A DNA stretch of 64,000 nt from Botrytis cinerea B05.10 (Eukaryota > Ascomycota > Leotiomycetes > Helotiales > Sclerotiniaceae): contig NC_037314.1 of NCBI RefSeq assembly GCF_000143535.2, positions 2,356,001-2,420,000 of the forward strand, read 5' to 3'. This document shows, in pieces, positions 49,038 to 62,288 of the stretch. Both the position numbers and the translations under genes were made by a program. Within the stretch, counting starts at the first letter, position 1; each line of letters starts with the position of its first letter. The notes under the pieces are model-generated. The model had not been told where the DNA came from, ran no database searches, and was given only the letters and a program-made list of their open reading frames with translations.

Positions 49038-50820
49038 TTAATGAGAAAGAAAGACATCATCATCATCATGAGAATCATTTGCATCGTAAGAGCCATCGGA
49101 AGCGGAGTCGAGATTACTTTCATCAAAGAAAGTCGCGTTGTACTCATCATCCGAATGGAGATAGGGGTCAAGCTCCGGTTCCACCGCGCAGCTCGACTTT
49201 TCCGATAAGGAGGTGTGTTGAGAGCTCTCAATAGTTTCGGGTGCTTCCATTTGCACTTCGTCTTTATAGCGGACGAGACCGGGGTGGTTGCCCGGTGGAA
49301 GTGTAATGCTTTCGCTGCGGCGTGCTCGAGGACTCATACGATGGCTATCATTGGCATCTCCGTCTGCACGACTACCCCACGAAGTCTGTGCAAGGATTGT
49401 TAGTATCTAAAATTGCATTGGAGCCCAAAAAGGGAAAACATGTGAGAGCGGAGTATTAGCTTACCATCCGAAGTGTCAGCAGTGCATATAATTTAATCCA
49501 CCCATGGAAATATCCAAAGAGAATAGAGATTGGAAGGAATCCAATATCTTTTGGTTCTCGAATGAAGAGGCCGATCAACTTCACGACTTTCGTTAAAAGC
49601 ATGAAAACCAATTGGGCAACCACTGCAATCATCTGATTCTGTGGCGACCAAGATGCAGTGGCCTTCAACGAAAGGTAGATGATGAGAGGATCGAAAGCGA
49701 AGGACAAGGAGGTAAAGGTGGCAATATGCAGAGCATAGACACACCATGGTTGTTGACTGTACGCAGAGATGATCAGCAAAAATATCCACCTCGTGACTTG
49801 ACGAAAAAGAGCCCCGACTTACTGCCAAACATGTCTTTCCGTAACCAAACTAGTATAATTACTTCGCCAATTGCTGCGAGCCCACCTCGAGCATTGGTAC
49901 AAGTACTTGAAATTGTTCTCGAGTGTCGTTTCGATTTCACACTCTCGGTTGTATTGAATCCATGTCGACCATTGATTTGCAACAAGCCATCTCGTAACAA
50001 AGTTATCGTCATCCGCATTGAGTTGATATTGCCCCCATCTCTCTGTTTTAAATCCATCCAAGAAGAGAGGACTTTGCAGAATCTCGGACCTGAATGCACA
50101 AGTTCGCCCAGACATGCAGGAGGTTCCACCGTCAATACCATGGGTTGCCGAAATTTCAAAGTTGCGTCTCTCAATATAAGCAGCTCCAAGCCAATTGAAT
50201 GCACGCTCGGCAAAGGTGCCATTGCGTACTCGCTTGACTCGTTGACATGGCCCAACACCACCAATCTTTGCGTTCTCAAAGGGTGCAAGTAACCAGGGTA
50301 GGATTGTTCTTGGCCACGTGACATCATCGTCTGCCATTACCAAGATGCGCGTCTTCACTTTTGGAATGACCTCGCATACTTGGATACGCTTGTTCGCGAT
50401 TGGTGCAAAGTAAACACTAACGTTGTTAGCCTCCAAAGATTTGGAAAAGTTCCTGAGCTTTTCGTGTTTGTCGGCTGTAGTGACGAGGATAAGCTCGGCT
50501 GGCTGACATGCGAGGATACTCTGCAGAGAATCTCTCAATTCGTCGAAATTATTATGAATCGTAGGTATTATGACGCTCACATCTTTCGATGTGAAAGAAG
50601 GATTCGATGGTATTGGCACTGTTCTGTAAACCCAATGGCTGATAGTATTGACAATAAATCTGACATAACGATGGAGCCTGTTTGTTCCCACAATTAGCTC
50701 TCGACTTGTGTGGCGCAGGAACAGAAATAGAAGCAGGGTAGGCGAGGCTGGGAGATTTTACTGAGCTTACCATAGTATTAAGAAGGCCCATTGCCATATA
50801 TCGAGACTAGGCAAAGCCAT
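49038..50820 (-). CDS. GT2-family polysaccharide synthase (Cps1-like)
   Basis: Four exons (50820-50771, 50704-49823, 49756-49465, 49385-49038; phases 2, 2, 0) give 523 aa. An N-terminal membrane segment (IWQWAFLIL) precedes the GT-A domain. VSVIIPTIHNN, LVMADDDVTWP (DDD at about 142-144), GTSCMSGRTCAFR, NADDDNFVTRW (acceptor-side Asp) and QCSRWARSNW (the Q-x2-RW motif) are in the usual GT2 order. After the catalytic domain come hydrophobic segments (about residues 312-400). The tail of about 116 aa is acidic (final exon, DANDSHDDDDVFLSH). Similar fungal proteins (Neurospora cps-1, GT2 of Zymoseptoria and Fusarium) make an uncharacterised surface or wall polysaccharide and support hyphal growth on solid surfaces. 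The product polymer cannot be told from the sequence. Confidence 0.86.
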
Positions 50821-53800
50821 TTTTGCTACTTAAAATTAAAGTAATAGAGTATGGAGTGAAAGAGAACGAGGAGCTCCCTTTAGACAAGATCCACAGCGGT
50901 CAAGTGAGGAACAGGCTGAACGTCACACGGGATCAGTTGAGTAGGTATGGTAAATTCGTGAGGTATAGGCGTAGGAAGTGGCAAACCGGATTTGGCGTGT
51001 AAGACTCGTATATGTTTCAAGCAAGACAACCGCGGGATAGAAGTCTTTTATGATGAGGTCGAAAAAAAGGGCTTATGGAAGTGGGCGATTTTGACCCGGT
51101 TTGATATGATATTATGAAGAATTTTACAGAAGACCCGTAACACATGTATGATAGGATTCCGTCAATTTCCAAAATTCCTTCAAAAGGGGTGGATTGCAAC
51201 GTATAGAAACAAGATTGGGCCAGTGTCTTCGATGTTGGTCAAATGATGCCAGTATATGTCGTGGAGGGAAGGGACGTGGAATGAAGGTCTCGAGGGCAGT
51301 TTGTGGTGGTGGTGATGCGCGAAAACGGGGGAGTCGTAAGAGGAGGACTGAGCTTGGGTCGTTCGATATGTTTGCCCGTCAGACCAAGTAGAAATAATTC
51401 TTCGTATCTCAGAAAAATTCGGGGAGAAAATCTTCTTTCTTTGGGAGGAATAGTGATTTCACTGGAATCCAGCCATGAAAATCCTCGAATTGTGGTAAAA
51501 AGGATATGGTATGTATGTATGGTAGTTCTTTATTTTGTTTGCTCCCAAAGACCAAAATACAAAAAAACTTTTCCCAAGAAACCTGCCAATATATATTCAA
51601 GCAACCAACGAAGGACAAAGACGAAGAGATCACCAAACGACTGTCATCCTCGTGTACCTGAGTTCAATTGGATCAAATATACAGTTGCGAGGAGCCAGTT
51701 CCCTAAAACAAGAATGACACACTACCACAATAGAAGAGAAAGACGATGAGATGTCATACTGCTCGAAGGTGGACATCAGGGTCTGGACGAGGTCTATATA
51801 TGACTGAGCCAACAAGAAGACCACACGGCTGGACCCGAGCAGTTATAATTTTTCCCTCTTGTCCTTGTCTTCTACTACATAGAAAATCAAGCGTTAGCAA
51901 TTATTAGGAAGACTGGGACGAATGCATCAAGGAATCAGGGATCGAGATGGGTAGAGTGGATCAAAATCTGGAGACAAATAGCAGCGCTTGTTCTGCGAGC
52001 ATTGAGCGAAATGTGCGCCTGGTGTGCCATTTAAGCCGTTTGAGCCATCCATGAATTTGATGAGAATGAGCGATTCGAGCCATGAGAGAGCTTTTTAGTA
52101 CCAGAACTGGTCTGGGTCTGCTAAGCTCTTGGGATGTACTTGTACAATCTGGGTATTTTACTGGGGGTGGGGTGGGGAGTAGAGTTGTTGGACGATTGTT
52201 TTGGGAAGGCAGGAAAAAGTGTACCAGAATTTCATAAACAAATAATACTCGGAATAATGTATTTCGTACAGAGTAATAGTAGTTGGTTAGTTCGTTAGTT
52301 AGTTAGTAGTCTAGTCTAGTCCGTCCGGCTATCTAGCTTGCTAGTCGATTAATCTTTTTAGTCGACTTTTCTTCCCCTTCATCAGTTGTTGAATTACACT
52401 CGGTTCAGTAACGCTTGCCGGGTGCCACTTTTTGGCAATAACGGAGGGGGAAGGGATAAAATGAATCCAATGGTATACACTCTAACTCGATGTGTAAGAC
52501 TGCAAGAATTTAAAATAATTAAAACTGGACCTCAAGCGCGTGTGGTGGGCATTGTGGATGAGAGAGAATGAATGTTGGTGGTGGAGTAAAGTCCTGTGGG
52601 TGGTGTGCGCTAGGTGGATTGTACAACAAGTAGGGGTGGTTCAAAATGCTTAGGGTCTGCATAGGTTCAGGATACCTTGAAAAGTAGTATGGAAAAACGG
52701 AACAAAATATGCATATGGTACATCAATATCTGATATGGTACGTACTTAGGGAAAGGGAAGTCGAGCGAGTCTGTATGGTTAATTCCTAGACGCAATTTCG
52801 CATTTGTTGCAAGCTTGAACGGCCAATGGCCCTCGGATTATCTCACTTGAGATGACTGTCACAATTGTCATAAGATACGAGTCGAATTGACATGATTTTC
52901 AGCCTGAATTCATAGCCAAATCTTGCCAGTTCCTATCTTTCCGCTTTCTATGGATCGTCGACTTGAATAGAATCACCTAGGTATAAAGAACCTAGGTACA
53001 AGTGTACATACGAAAAGTATAGGAACAAGATGCCTGTCTACAACCTGTAATATGCTTGCTCTTATGCTTGCCAAATTGCCTATACAAAATCATACTAGTT
53101 GTCTCGTCAGTGTTTGCTGGTTGGTCTATCATTTGCGCAATTGTGGTCGACCAGGGTATTTTTTAAACGAGAACACATCGGCCGCTGCAGGCGCCTGCTT
53201 TTGGAAAACTTAACCCTCTTTAAAAAGACGCCTGCGACACTTTCATCAATATTAGCGAATATGATCCGAAGCTTCATATACTTCTCCAGTGTTTCTACAG
53301 GGAAGTCTCAACGACGAGGCGTTTCGGATGGTGGAATTTGGACACCCTCCACGGCTCTAACTTTCTCTAACTTTGTCACCTCGAATGCAACTGCCAAAAG
53401 GTGGCCGTAGTTCGATCTCGAGCTACAGAGACCAGGGTATCACGGCATGAAAATGATGAGCATAATTGAACCCTTCCCTCTTCGCGTCCGCAATGAGGGG
53501 CAATTTGGCGGAAATGACGGTCGTGGAGTTTGTAGAGCCGAATGCTACAGATATCAAATCGAAACACTTGCAATCATACGTCGAGGGAGAAGCTTAGTGA
53601 AAATTCGGAGGAATCACGAGCTAGGAATGACCATCTAATAGATGTCAGCTATCGATAACTCTGACACAATCCGGAAAAGGTGCTCGTGGCGAAGCTATCA
53701 CTACTCAAATCATTCACATCATGTGTTGTGGTTACCACTCGTCAACTTCAAGGTTATAGCTAGTTGTTCTCCATGTCGTTCTATCTCCCCCATTTTAACT

Positions 53801-56800
53801 TGATGCAATGTGATCTCTCCATTACCCATAGCTTAGTTTAGGTTAGCCAAGCAAATCCTGATCCTTTCTATATGTGAGGTACTGTACGGATCATTGTCCG
53901 GGCCTCCAGTAGACATTCCAGTCGATTGTTCCGACGGTTTCGTTGTCTCGGAGGAACAAATATCCTGAACATGCTTGCCAAATGCTGGATCTATGCTTCA
54001 ACGTCTTTTTATCCCTTCTCCGATTGTAGGTTATACGACGCCCCAGTCATTCAATGTCGAAACCAATACGAAGCTCGAAAGTGATGTTTATTCTTCTTAT
54101 TTACGCATTTGCCGCCTTGAATCAATTAATTCCGCATCAGTCGTGGATCCCGAGTCTAAATCCAATCTAATACACCATCTTATTAATGGATTAGCTGATT
54201 AGGAGAAACCGAGAGATATGGGATAGACTAGATGACTCGTTGGACGTCCGTGGCACAAAAAACATTATTATTTATTTCCATTTTGGCAGGCCAGGGCCGT
54301 GGATGGGTCGATTGTTCGGCACAGACAAAGTGAGACAAGACCAATTGATTGAGCGGGGTTGGATACCTTGGTAAGCTTGGTTAGCCATGGATTTCACAAG
54401 TTGATTATTCTAATATGCTGACTACAAATTTAAAAAATGCTAAGAATAGTGGACACTATGGTCGAGGCCGAGTCCGTGAGTTCAAGCGCGCGAAGAGTGT
54501 GGAGAAGTTGAGAACAAATCTAACAAATAGACTGATTCTTTTGTTGATGTCGAATTGCCATTGGCGAGAGAATCCTGCCTGTTGTCTTGGATGGATATCG
54601 TTAGCAAACACTCCCTAGTTACATACTCTTTGTACGTACTACTATCAAATACGGTACGTACCGTTGTAGCTAGTAGTATTAGTCAAAAACTGATCATTTC
54701 GGCGGTCGTTCTACATTACTTCGGTATCTAATGAGCACTGATGGCTTGACTTCGTATTCCTTTCCCGTATGGCAATAGGATGGGAAAGATGTAGCCTCGA
54801 GATGGCTGGGCTCTCTCCCATGGTTTACTACTGCTCTTGTACATACGTCTAATGCTAACGCTACTGTGCCTACTTATCTATGGCCATTCACTCTCGTCAC
54901 ACGGCTGGCTGAGCGAAGGTTGACAGCGTGATTTTCAAAACTATGCTTCAACATTGGTCTTCCACTCCAGATAACAGCATGACCCGCCACAAGAATTCTA
55001 GATGAGCTCTGGCATTTTCTATTTTCTATGTTACCAGAGGTTGTGTTTGAATCTGGGTACGGAAGCATGAACTCTGCCTCCCCGAGTGATATAACATGGG
55101 AAGCGACATATTCCCATGTACCTCTAATGTTGTTGTCATGTATAATGTACACATAATGCAGAAAGTATCCATGTTTGTAAGTTGGGGATACCACAACGGG
55201 ACGGCAGTGAACACCTGGTGGCATGTGCTGTTCTCAACTGGCCTATCTAGGATGGATGATCTTGCTTCCTCCACTCCTCCATCATCAATGCATCGTAGCA
55301 TCATCCACTCCTTGGCTGATGCTTAAATCAGAATGTTTAGATTTTGACACTTTGAGAAAGCTGCTCAAATCGACTAGTGTAGGATGTACATGATCTAGAG
55401 CTACAAGCTTCACCCATGCATCGTTGATCCTCATCATCATCATCATCTGCATGTCAACGAGCAATGTGCGGAAATACGTTTGGAATCCTTTCCAAGTGGG
55501 ATGAGCGGAGAGAAGTCCGCCCCAGGGACCACAACAAACTAACAGGCGCCAGCAAGGCGAAGACGGAAGGATCGAGGTAGGTACACAATAATCATGGTTA
55601 TGATTCTGACTGACAGCCTTGCTTGCTGTGCGCCATCTTTGAGCATCATCGTCGCATACGCAATGAAAATGGGGCTCAGGTGAAGAATTTTGCACATGTT
55701 GCAGGAGGTATCCAGTACACCAGTACGAATGCGAAAGTATGTACATAAACTTTCTCGAACCCTCAACCCTGAGGTGAGGAATATCCTTGATACTCCAAGA
55801 TAAGGTAACGGAAGGACACCATGATCCATTACAAAATGGCCTCAAGTCCGTGATCTGCACTCGATTAGTTCCCATTTTTAATTCCTCGACCATCACATTT
55901 CGTCAACAATTATACGTTAGGATTGCGTCTTTTCTTCGGGAGGGTTCGCAAAACGAGAAAACGGAGGCAAGCTCCAACTTCATGCAAGTGATCGATAGAG
56001 AAAACTCTCTCTCCCTAGTCCCCCTCCTTGCCGTCATCGAAACCAGGGAGACGAGAGAAATTACACCAAAGTCCCCAGTGTTTGAACGCCCAAACATGGA
56101 CAGAATCAGGTGAAGGACCCGAGCACGGCCATTGAGTTCATGCAACTTATCCTAGGTACATTGCATTCTTTCCCGTGCAAATACACATATATGTCGTAGT
56201 TTTCCGAGAGTATATAGATGTCCGATGTGAAGACTCAAGGCTCACCCTTTTCCTATGTGACTGTACTCCCTTGCGACCGTTTCCTACCGTTGCACTCTCG
56301 GAAATGCTGCAAAGATTGGATCTACATCGGGCAGGTGACTGGATATTAGATGGTGGAGAGCGGCACTATTGTGTGATAGTGGCTTCGACGGACGTTGGAC
56401 ATTGCATGGAAAGGAATAAATTCCCCGACTCAGTGATACACTTGTTGTGTTGAACGGCCGACCGAATTATACGCACGTTATACGTGAAAATATGCAAAAG
56501 TGCGAGGTCGGAAAGCATGAAGAGTTTTTTGCATGCATTATTATTGTTATCATGGTAGCATCTGCAATGAGCGGCCCTCGAACCATCGGCCGGCCAGAGC
56601 TCGAATATGACTTGACTTGATAGATCATGTTGAAATAAGGTAGAAATAGAAATTATCATGAGACAGCTTGCGTCGTCGTCTTTACCATTTGCTAGGGACT
56701 TTAAATGAGATGTACAAATGCACTTCCGTTCAGAGTTTCAGTTGACCCGGTTTAGGCAATTCATGACCGGTAGATTTCGATCGTCCTGTCGCTTTTCGGC

Positions 56801-59588
56801 TCTTACGGACCTAGGTGGAGGGTGGGTGACTGGGTTTGGAGTTTGACTAGATACATATGTATTGTAGATACTTTGCCTACTCCAGACTTCCGCATAATAC
56901 TGTGACGAGGTACTCCATATCTGCCGGCGTCACTCCTCCTGTATATGATTTACGAGGTATCACACTAGCTAGCGAGAAGTCATCTCGCTGCTTGTTCCTA
57001 CTGATCAAGTTCCATGTCCAAACATGCCCCTTCATCACGCAGTCCAGACAAACGAAGGTGTGGGATTAGAAGCGGATATGTGACCACGACAGAACATTCG
57101 ACCGACATGAATGTGTGACTTGGCCGTTTAAGAATGGTCCGTTGCAGTGCTTCCCCGTATCGGAGAAAAAGGGAAAACGGGCGGTCTTTATCCACCACCC
57201 ACCAGCCATCCACCAACGCACTTCCGAGGTGAATCGACACGACCACGACGGCCACCATCAAATGAAGGGGTCGGTATCAGCCTCATTTTCACATGCACAG
57301 TATATCCATTTCTCCTTAAGTACGTAGCCACAGGTTTGACCAACCGAAGTGGTTAATAATAGATTGAACTGTGTTGTCAACGTGGAGGGGGAAGATGATT
57401 TGATGAATTGATGAGCTGGATGAGCTGGATGAGCTAGATGAATCGAATGGATGGAATGGATGGAATGGATGGCACGAATTGGACGAATTGGACGAATCTT
57501 CACATCTCCATTCAATTGAATCAATCGTACAGTCAATGTAAATGTAAATGTACATGGACACGCTTCCACTCTCTTCTTCTCCTGCCTGGACAAAGTACAC
57601 AACACACAACATAATCATCAACCATGTCGAGATCTTCGTCGCTGGTCCCCACTCTCGACTTTTTTCTTCTCCTTCTCCCTCCTCTCCTCCAAACCTTCCT
57701 CCCACACAGTGCACACAGACATAGCCGGCCATAAGTAGGTTCAACCTAATATAAAGCACCAATGATCTCTGCCTTTATAATCATCATCACATTTCACACT
57801 TATCAACCACTCGTGCTAACCTAACCTAACCTATGACTTTTGGCCATGACCATGACCATGACCTTGACCTTGGTCTTTTTTGTCTTTAAAGAACTAAACT
57901 CCCACTTTCTCCAAACGATTGAAGCCATCGTCTTGTCTTGTATCGTTTCCAATTACAATTTTCATCGCTTATGATTCATGCTGCCATGAAACCAGCCAGC
58001 CAACCAGCCAACCAGACAGCCCGCCCGCCAGCCATCCAACATTTTCAAAGCACAGCACGCATTCGGGAAAGCCGGACACAACATCGATGAGTAAGTGATG
58101 AGTGAGCAGTGAAAAGTCGGGGTCTCGGCCGTTTAAGTCTCTGGGCAAAGGCTGGGGACGAGGACTGCTTGTGAGGCTTGACTGTGTACAGATGAGAATT
58201 AACGCAGCTACTCTTGCTCTGATCACTCTCCCCGATCGGATCGGCTCAGATCAGATCAGAGCAGAGCAGACCAAACCAGACCAGACCAGACCAGACCAGA
58301 CATCTCGTACTCTACCACATAGCATTGCACAATAACCACACAGGACTGGACAGGACGGGGCAGCATCAACGAACGCGTCCACATTGCTCCAAAGTGGGCG
58401 GGAGATGTTGATGGCTTGGAGCGGGGCTTGGAGGGATCTGGCTTAGATGATGAATTAGAAAGTTGGATGGCTTTGGAGCAAAGAAAGAAAGCGTCGTATG
58501 AAAGCCCTCCAAATTCCCTTTTCACTCATACTGCGCCGCTTCGGGTGTGCTGAAAATGCAAATGATAGATTGACTGATTGATTGATTGACTGACCGGTGG
58601 ATGGAGGCTGATGCATTCATTGTCTGCTTCGATTCCACTTTCCCACTCGAATTGTTATCATCGTTACTCCGTCCATCACGACTATACTCGCACATTACCA
58701 TCCTCACAATCACACTCACACTTCACTCAAATCACACTTCACTCAGATCACACACTTCACTCCTCACACTCTCTCTCACTCTCACTCTCACCCTTCACTC
58801 TCTCTAATCCCAAACCCAAATCCCAATCCCCCAAACCCAATCCAACAAATCCAACAATCAAATCAATCTTCACTCGCACTTCACTCCACACACACACTAC
58901 ATCATACAAACAAAAACTTTATCCTTCTTTCTCTAACATCTGGACATAAGAAAAACTAAAAAAAAAATTATAAAAAAAATATATAAAAAACCGCGACAAC
59001 ATCAACATCAACATCGCCATCGCCATCGCCATCGCCATCGACATCAACATCGCCATCAACACCACCACCACCTCCTCCTCCTCCTCCTCCACCGGCACCG
59101 ACAGCTCCACCGAGCACATTTACAGGTATTGGCATTTTTATTCTCTACACCCACCCACCCATCCATTCTTCCATCCATCATCCACCCACCCACCCGTTCT
59201 GCGTTCCCAGGTGCTGGCTGGCATAAGGGGTTATCGTTATCGCAAATCCCGCAGCCCGCAGCCCGCAACCGATTCACCGATTACATTCCAATATCCTTTA
59301 ACCCCATACCGGATTTGCGCAAAGGGGCGGTCGGCGGTCTGGCTCTGCTTCTCGTTCTCGTCCTGGTCTTGTATCGTGCATCAATCAATCTTTATTCACT
59401 TGATTTGTATTGTACAACGTTCATTCTGCAGAGCAGTAATGCAAAGTAGATGATATATAGTGTCTCTGTAAAGGGACTCGAGAGTTGCGTCTCTATTGAT
59501 TTTAATTTGTGTTAGTTATTGCTATTACCTGCCGTTTATCGTTGTTTTTGTTATTGCTTTTGTGCTCTCACCGTACCCAATCGAAACA
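50821..59588. other. 8.8-kb region between divergent genes, no supportable gene
   Basis: No frame shows domain motifs or splice-consistent extension. The longest (55285-55896, minus, 203 codons) is Cys/Trp/His-rich and overlapped by other frames. Features seen: a palindrome ACGGTACGTACCGT (54651-54664), tandem GATGAGCTG/GGAATGGAT-type repeats (about 57408-57472), GACC runs (58266-58300), CACTCT-rich DNA (58680-58800), ATCGCC runs (59012-59055), and a plausible 5'-UTR intron (GTATTG about 59125 to CCCAG 59209) of the next gene. Promoter and long 5' UTR functions are likely for both flanking genes. Confidence 0.5.
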
Positions 59589-60698
59589 ATGTCCAGTTAC
59601 CATGGAGATCATGGATCTAAATCTAGGTCTAAGGTCAAACCCGTTTTTAAGAAACTGATACAGAGCGAAAAGAATTCACTAGACTTGGATCGGCCAGCGG
59701 AGGAACAGCAAGATGGCCTCGGAATATTTGACTATGGCGCTGGCTACAGTTCCCGTTCCTCTCACGACATTGCATACAACAGTCGAGAAGGAGGCAGAAG
59801 AGGGTTTCATGCTCGTTCAACCAGCGGCACATCGCAATTTTCAATAGCGACAACAGGCAGTGCTCAGCGTTCCGGCTCGTTCGTACATCCTTTCCAACAA
59901 ACCCCGCGACCCTACACTCCTCCTTTAGGGACTTCCTACCAAAACTCAATTCGCGAAAGTGAAGCAACAAACAGCAGCATTGCACTTACCGAAGATGAGG
60001 ATCAGTTACGGCATACTTTCCGTAGCACAGCCAATTTGTCAAATCAAGCAAACTCAATGACTGGTTCAACAAATCCTATGCTTCAGCAAACCCTCAGAAT
60101 TCAAACAAAGCTACCTCCGACCTCATCAAGACTTGGTCTGCCAACATCCCGTACAAGTCCTGTTCTGTCCCCTGACGTGACCTCACCACTCGACACCATG
60201 TCGCCCACTTCACCGTCTATCCGACAATCTATGGAAGGATTTCGTCTTCGGAGTCGCAGTGACGTTGATAACCGGCTCCGCTCGGAAACAATACAAGAGG
60301 CACGTCGCAAGTTTCAAGAGAAAGAGAGGGCGAAAGAAGAAAAGGCAGCAAGGGAGGAAATTCGAGCAATGGAAAAGAAGCAGCAAAAAGAAGCAAGACA
60401 GATTGAAAGGGGACATCGTCGTTCTTCTGCTAGCGACAATTTACCTACGCGATCAAAGCGATCTAAGTCTGATCTTACTATACATGAGAAAAGTGAAGGA
60501 ATTTTTGGACAAAATTACAATACTGCATCAATTGCTGCCCCTCCCTTTCTCTCCGAGGAACTCGGTCGTGGTTCACCAAACAGAAGTCATACTGCAATGT
60601 CAAATACCAAAAAGAAAACACATAATGCTTGGACAAAACTCATGATGTGGTTAAAGACTAGGTTCATGCGACTGGGTAAAAAGTCGAGCAAAAAATAA
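59589..60698 (+). CDS. Conserved-looking basic fungal protein of unknown function
   Basis: 369 aa from ATG 59589 (MSSYHGDHGSKSRSK). The frame extends upstream, but only from a TTG, so this ATG is the first real start. The protein is Ser/Thr/Arg-rich and probably disordered: a basic N-terminus, LDLDRPAEEQQDGLGIFDYG (40-60), a Ser/Thr/Pro middle with SP/TP phospho-type sites (RTSPVLSP, TMSPTSPS), a Lys/Glu-Arg coiled coil (about residues 230-285, RRKFQEKERAKEEKAAREE), and a strongly basic tail (WLKTRFMRLGKKSSKK) that could bind membrane or nucleic acid. No domain is recognised. Clean single exon, ordinary codon use. The mRNA may have a spliced 5' UTR. Confidence 0.75.
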   Translation: MSSYHGDHGSKSRSKVKPVFKKLIQSEKNSLDLDRPAEEQQDGLGIFDYGAGYSSRSSHDIAYNSREGGRRGFHARSTSGTSQFSIATTGSAQRSGSFVHPFQQTPRPYTPPLGTSYQNSIRESEATNSSIALTEDEDQLRHTFRSTANLSNQANSMTGSTNPMLQQTLRIQTKLPPTSSRLGLPTSRTSPVLSPDVTSPLDTMSPTSPSIRQSMEGFRLRSRSDVDNRLRSETIQEARRKFQEKERAKEEKAAREEIRAMEKKQQKEARQIERGHRRSSASDNLPTRSKRSKSDLTIHEKSEGIFGQNYNTASIAAPPFLSEELGRGSPNRSHTAMSNTKKKTHNAWTKLMMWLKTRFMRLGKKSSKK

Positions 60699-62024
60699 CA
60701 AACCTATTGTTATTACTTGAGGGAATAGAGATTCAAATGTGAAGAAATCACCAAGCTCTTGGTTGATGACCTACAAGTCTGATACTAGGTATTCTTCACA
60801 TCTCTATTCCCCATTTGTCCTCCATGTATTTATTGGATGACCATCTTCTTACTCTCCTTAAACATGATTTTACGATTTATTTTGTCCTCTGGACAGGCGT
60901 TCGGGCAGGTTCAATTTATGATTTATACCAGAGGACCGGCATCGAGCAATTCGACAGCTTATATTTTTTCCCATCACATGCGACACATCAGCGAGGCGTT
61001 TTTGGATCATTCATTTTTTTACAGTACATCCAAGTACTTCTTTCTGGGAACAGGGCCTCTGGTTAGGGAGAATTTTACATATGGGTGTTTGATGGGCTTG
61101 GATTTTTTGCTTATCGTTTTTCCTACCATTGCAAGGCCGGAATTGCCTTGCTTTGCTTGTTCTTCGCGTGCATGGAGATGGAGATATAGTTTGGAAGTGA
61201 GTTGCCTTCTTGCTGTTTGAAGGGGGGCTTCACTTTATGGGAAGAGAATGATGTTGTTCTTAGATGGTGGGGATTATTGGGGAACAAAAGATCTGATTTA
61301 TTTTTTGCTCGGCGGGGAGAGTTTGTGCCTAGCAGTTACTAGCACACGCTTCCATAAAGCTAGCTTTGGGTGCGCAATTGATGGGACAGGATAAGGTGGT
61401 TTTTTGAGCACAGATAGATTAGGAACAATGGAGAAAACATACTTCAAAATTATTTCATGCCTTGTGTATTTGCGTGATTGAGTGAGCAAGAGTCATATGG
61501 ATCATGCTAGAAAAGTCTCATTGTATCGTATTATCTTGTCTTTGGCTTTGCACTCGTACTGCTTGATTCCTACAGGAGGTTAGAGGTCGAATGGGGGAAA
61601 GCAGAGAGAGGAAAGAAGTTTGTGCGATGGCTGTTAATCTAGAAGTGGGTGTGTGCAAAGTACAAAATACAAAATCTATTGTGATGAGAGGAGAGGGGAA
61701 TAGTAGTGTGATTACCGAAGATGGAACGTCGTACTTTCCTGTCGCGGTTTGATGATTTGATGATATACTATGCGATGCGATGCGCGCATGAGGGAAGTGG
61801 GAGGTATGGTGCAGAAATCGATACTGCAGAATGAATTTTGGATATGTGTAAAAAAAAACTGTCTATCTATCTATCTATCTGTTTGTCTGCCTATCTCGTG
61901 TGTTGGGGAAATGTTGTGTTCGTATTTTTACTGTATTTTATTGTATTTTATTGTATTGTACTGAGTTAGATAGATTAAATAGGGGGTAGCTGGGAATCTA
62001 GCGTTTGAGAATTGAAAAAATTAT

Positions 62025-62026
<2 letters not shown>

Positions 62027-62071
<45 letters not shown>
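62027..62071 (+). repeat. (TC)n dinucleotide tract
   Basis: 45 bp uninterrupted, then an imperfect CT-rich extension to about 62088. Confidence 0.93.
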
Positions 62072-62087
<16 letters not shown>

Positions 62088-62140
62088 AGAAGGATATTAC
62101 ATATATATATTTATTCGGAAGTGAAACCTCTTTCCCACTA

Positions 62141-62190
62141 TACCATACCATACCATACCATACCATACCATACCATACCATACCATACCC
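62141..62190 (+). repeat. (TACCA)n pentanucleotide array, about 10 copies
   Basis: Directly read; lies about 100 bp beyond the stop codon of the minus-strand GT2 gene, in its 3' UTR. Confidence 0.93.
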
Positions 62191-62288
62191 ACCTCCCAAG
62201 CATATTTTCCAACACCATACATACATCCTTCCTTCCTTCCCCAAACCCCAAGAACCTTTCCATCTGCAAGAAATAAAATAAAAGAAAC

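Larger units (their letters stand above)
60699..62288. other. Intergenic region between convergent genes, with (CT)n and (TACCA)n arrays
   Basis: No gene is supported. Overlapping frames at 60815-61220 lack motifs. Simple repeats include ATCT runs (61864-61880), (TC)n and (TACCA)n next to the 3' end of the GT2 gene. Confidence 0.55.

Noticed and set aside
55285..55896. 203-codon minus-strand frame
   Set aside because: Unusual Cys/His/Trp-rich composition, several overlapping frames on both strands, no motif and no splice-consistent extension.
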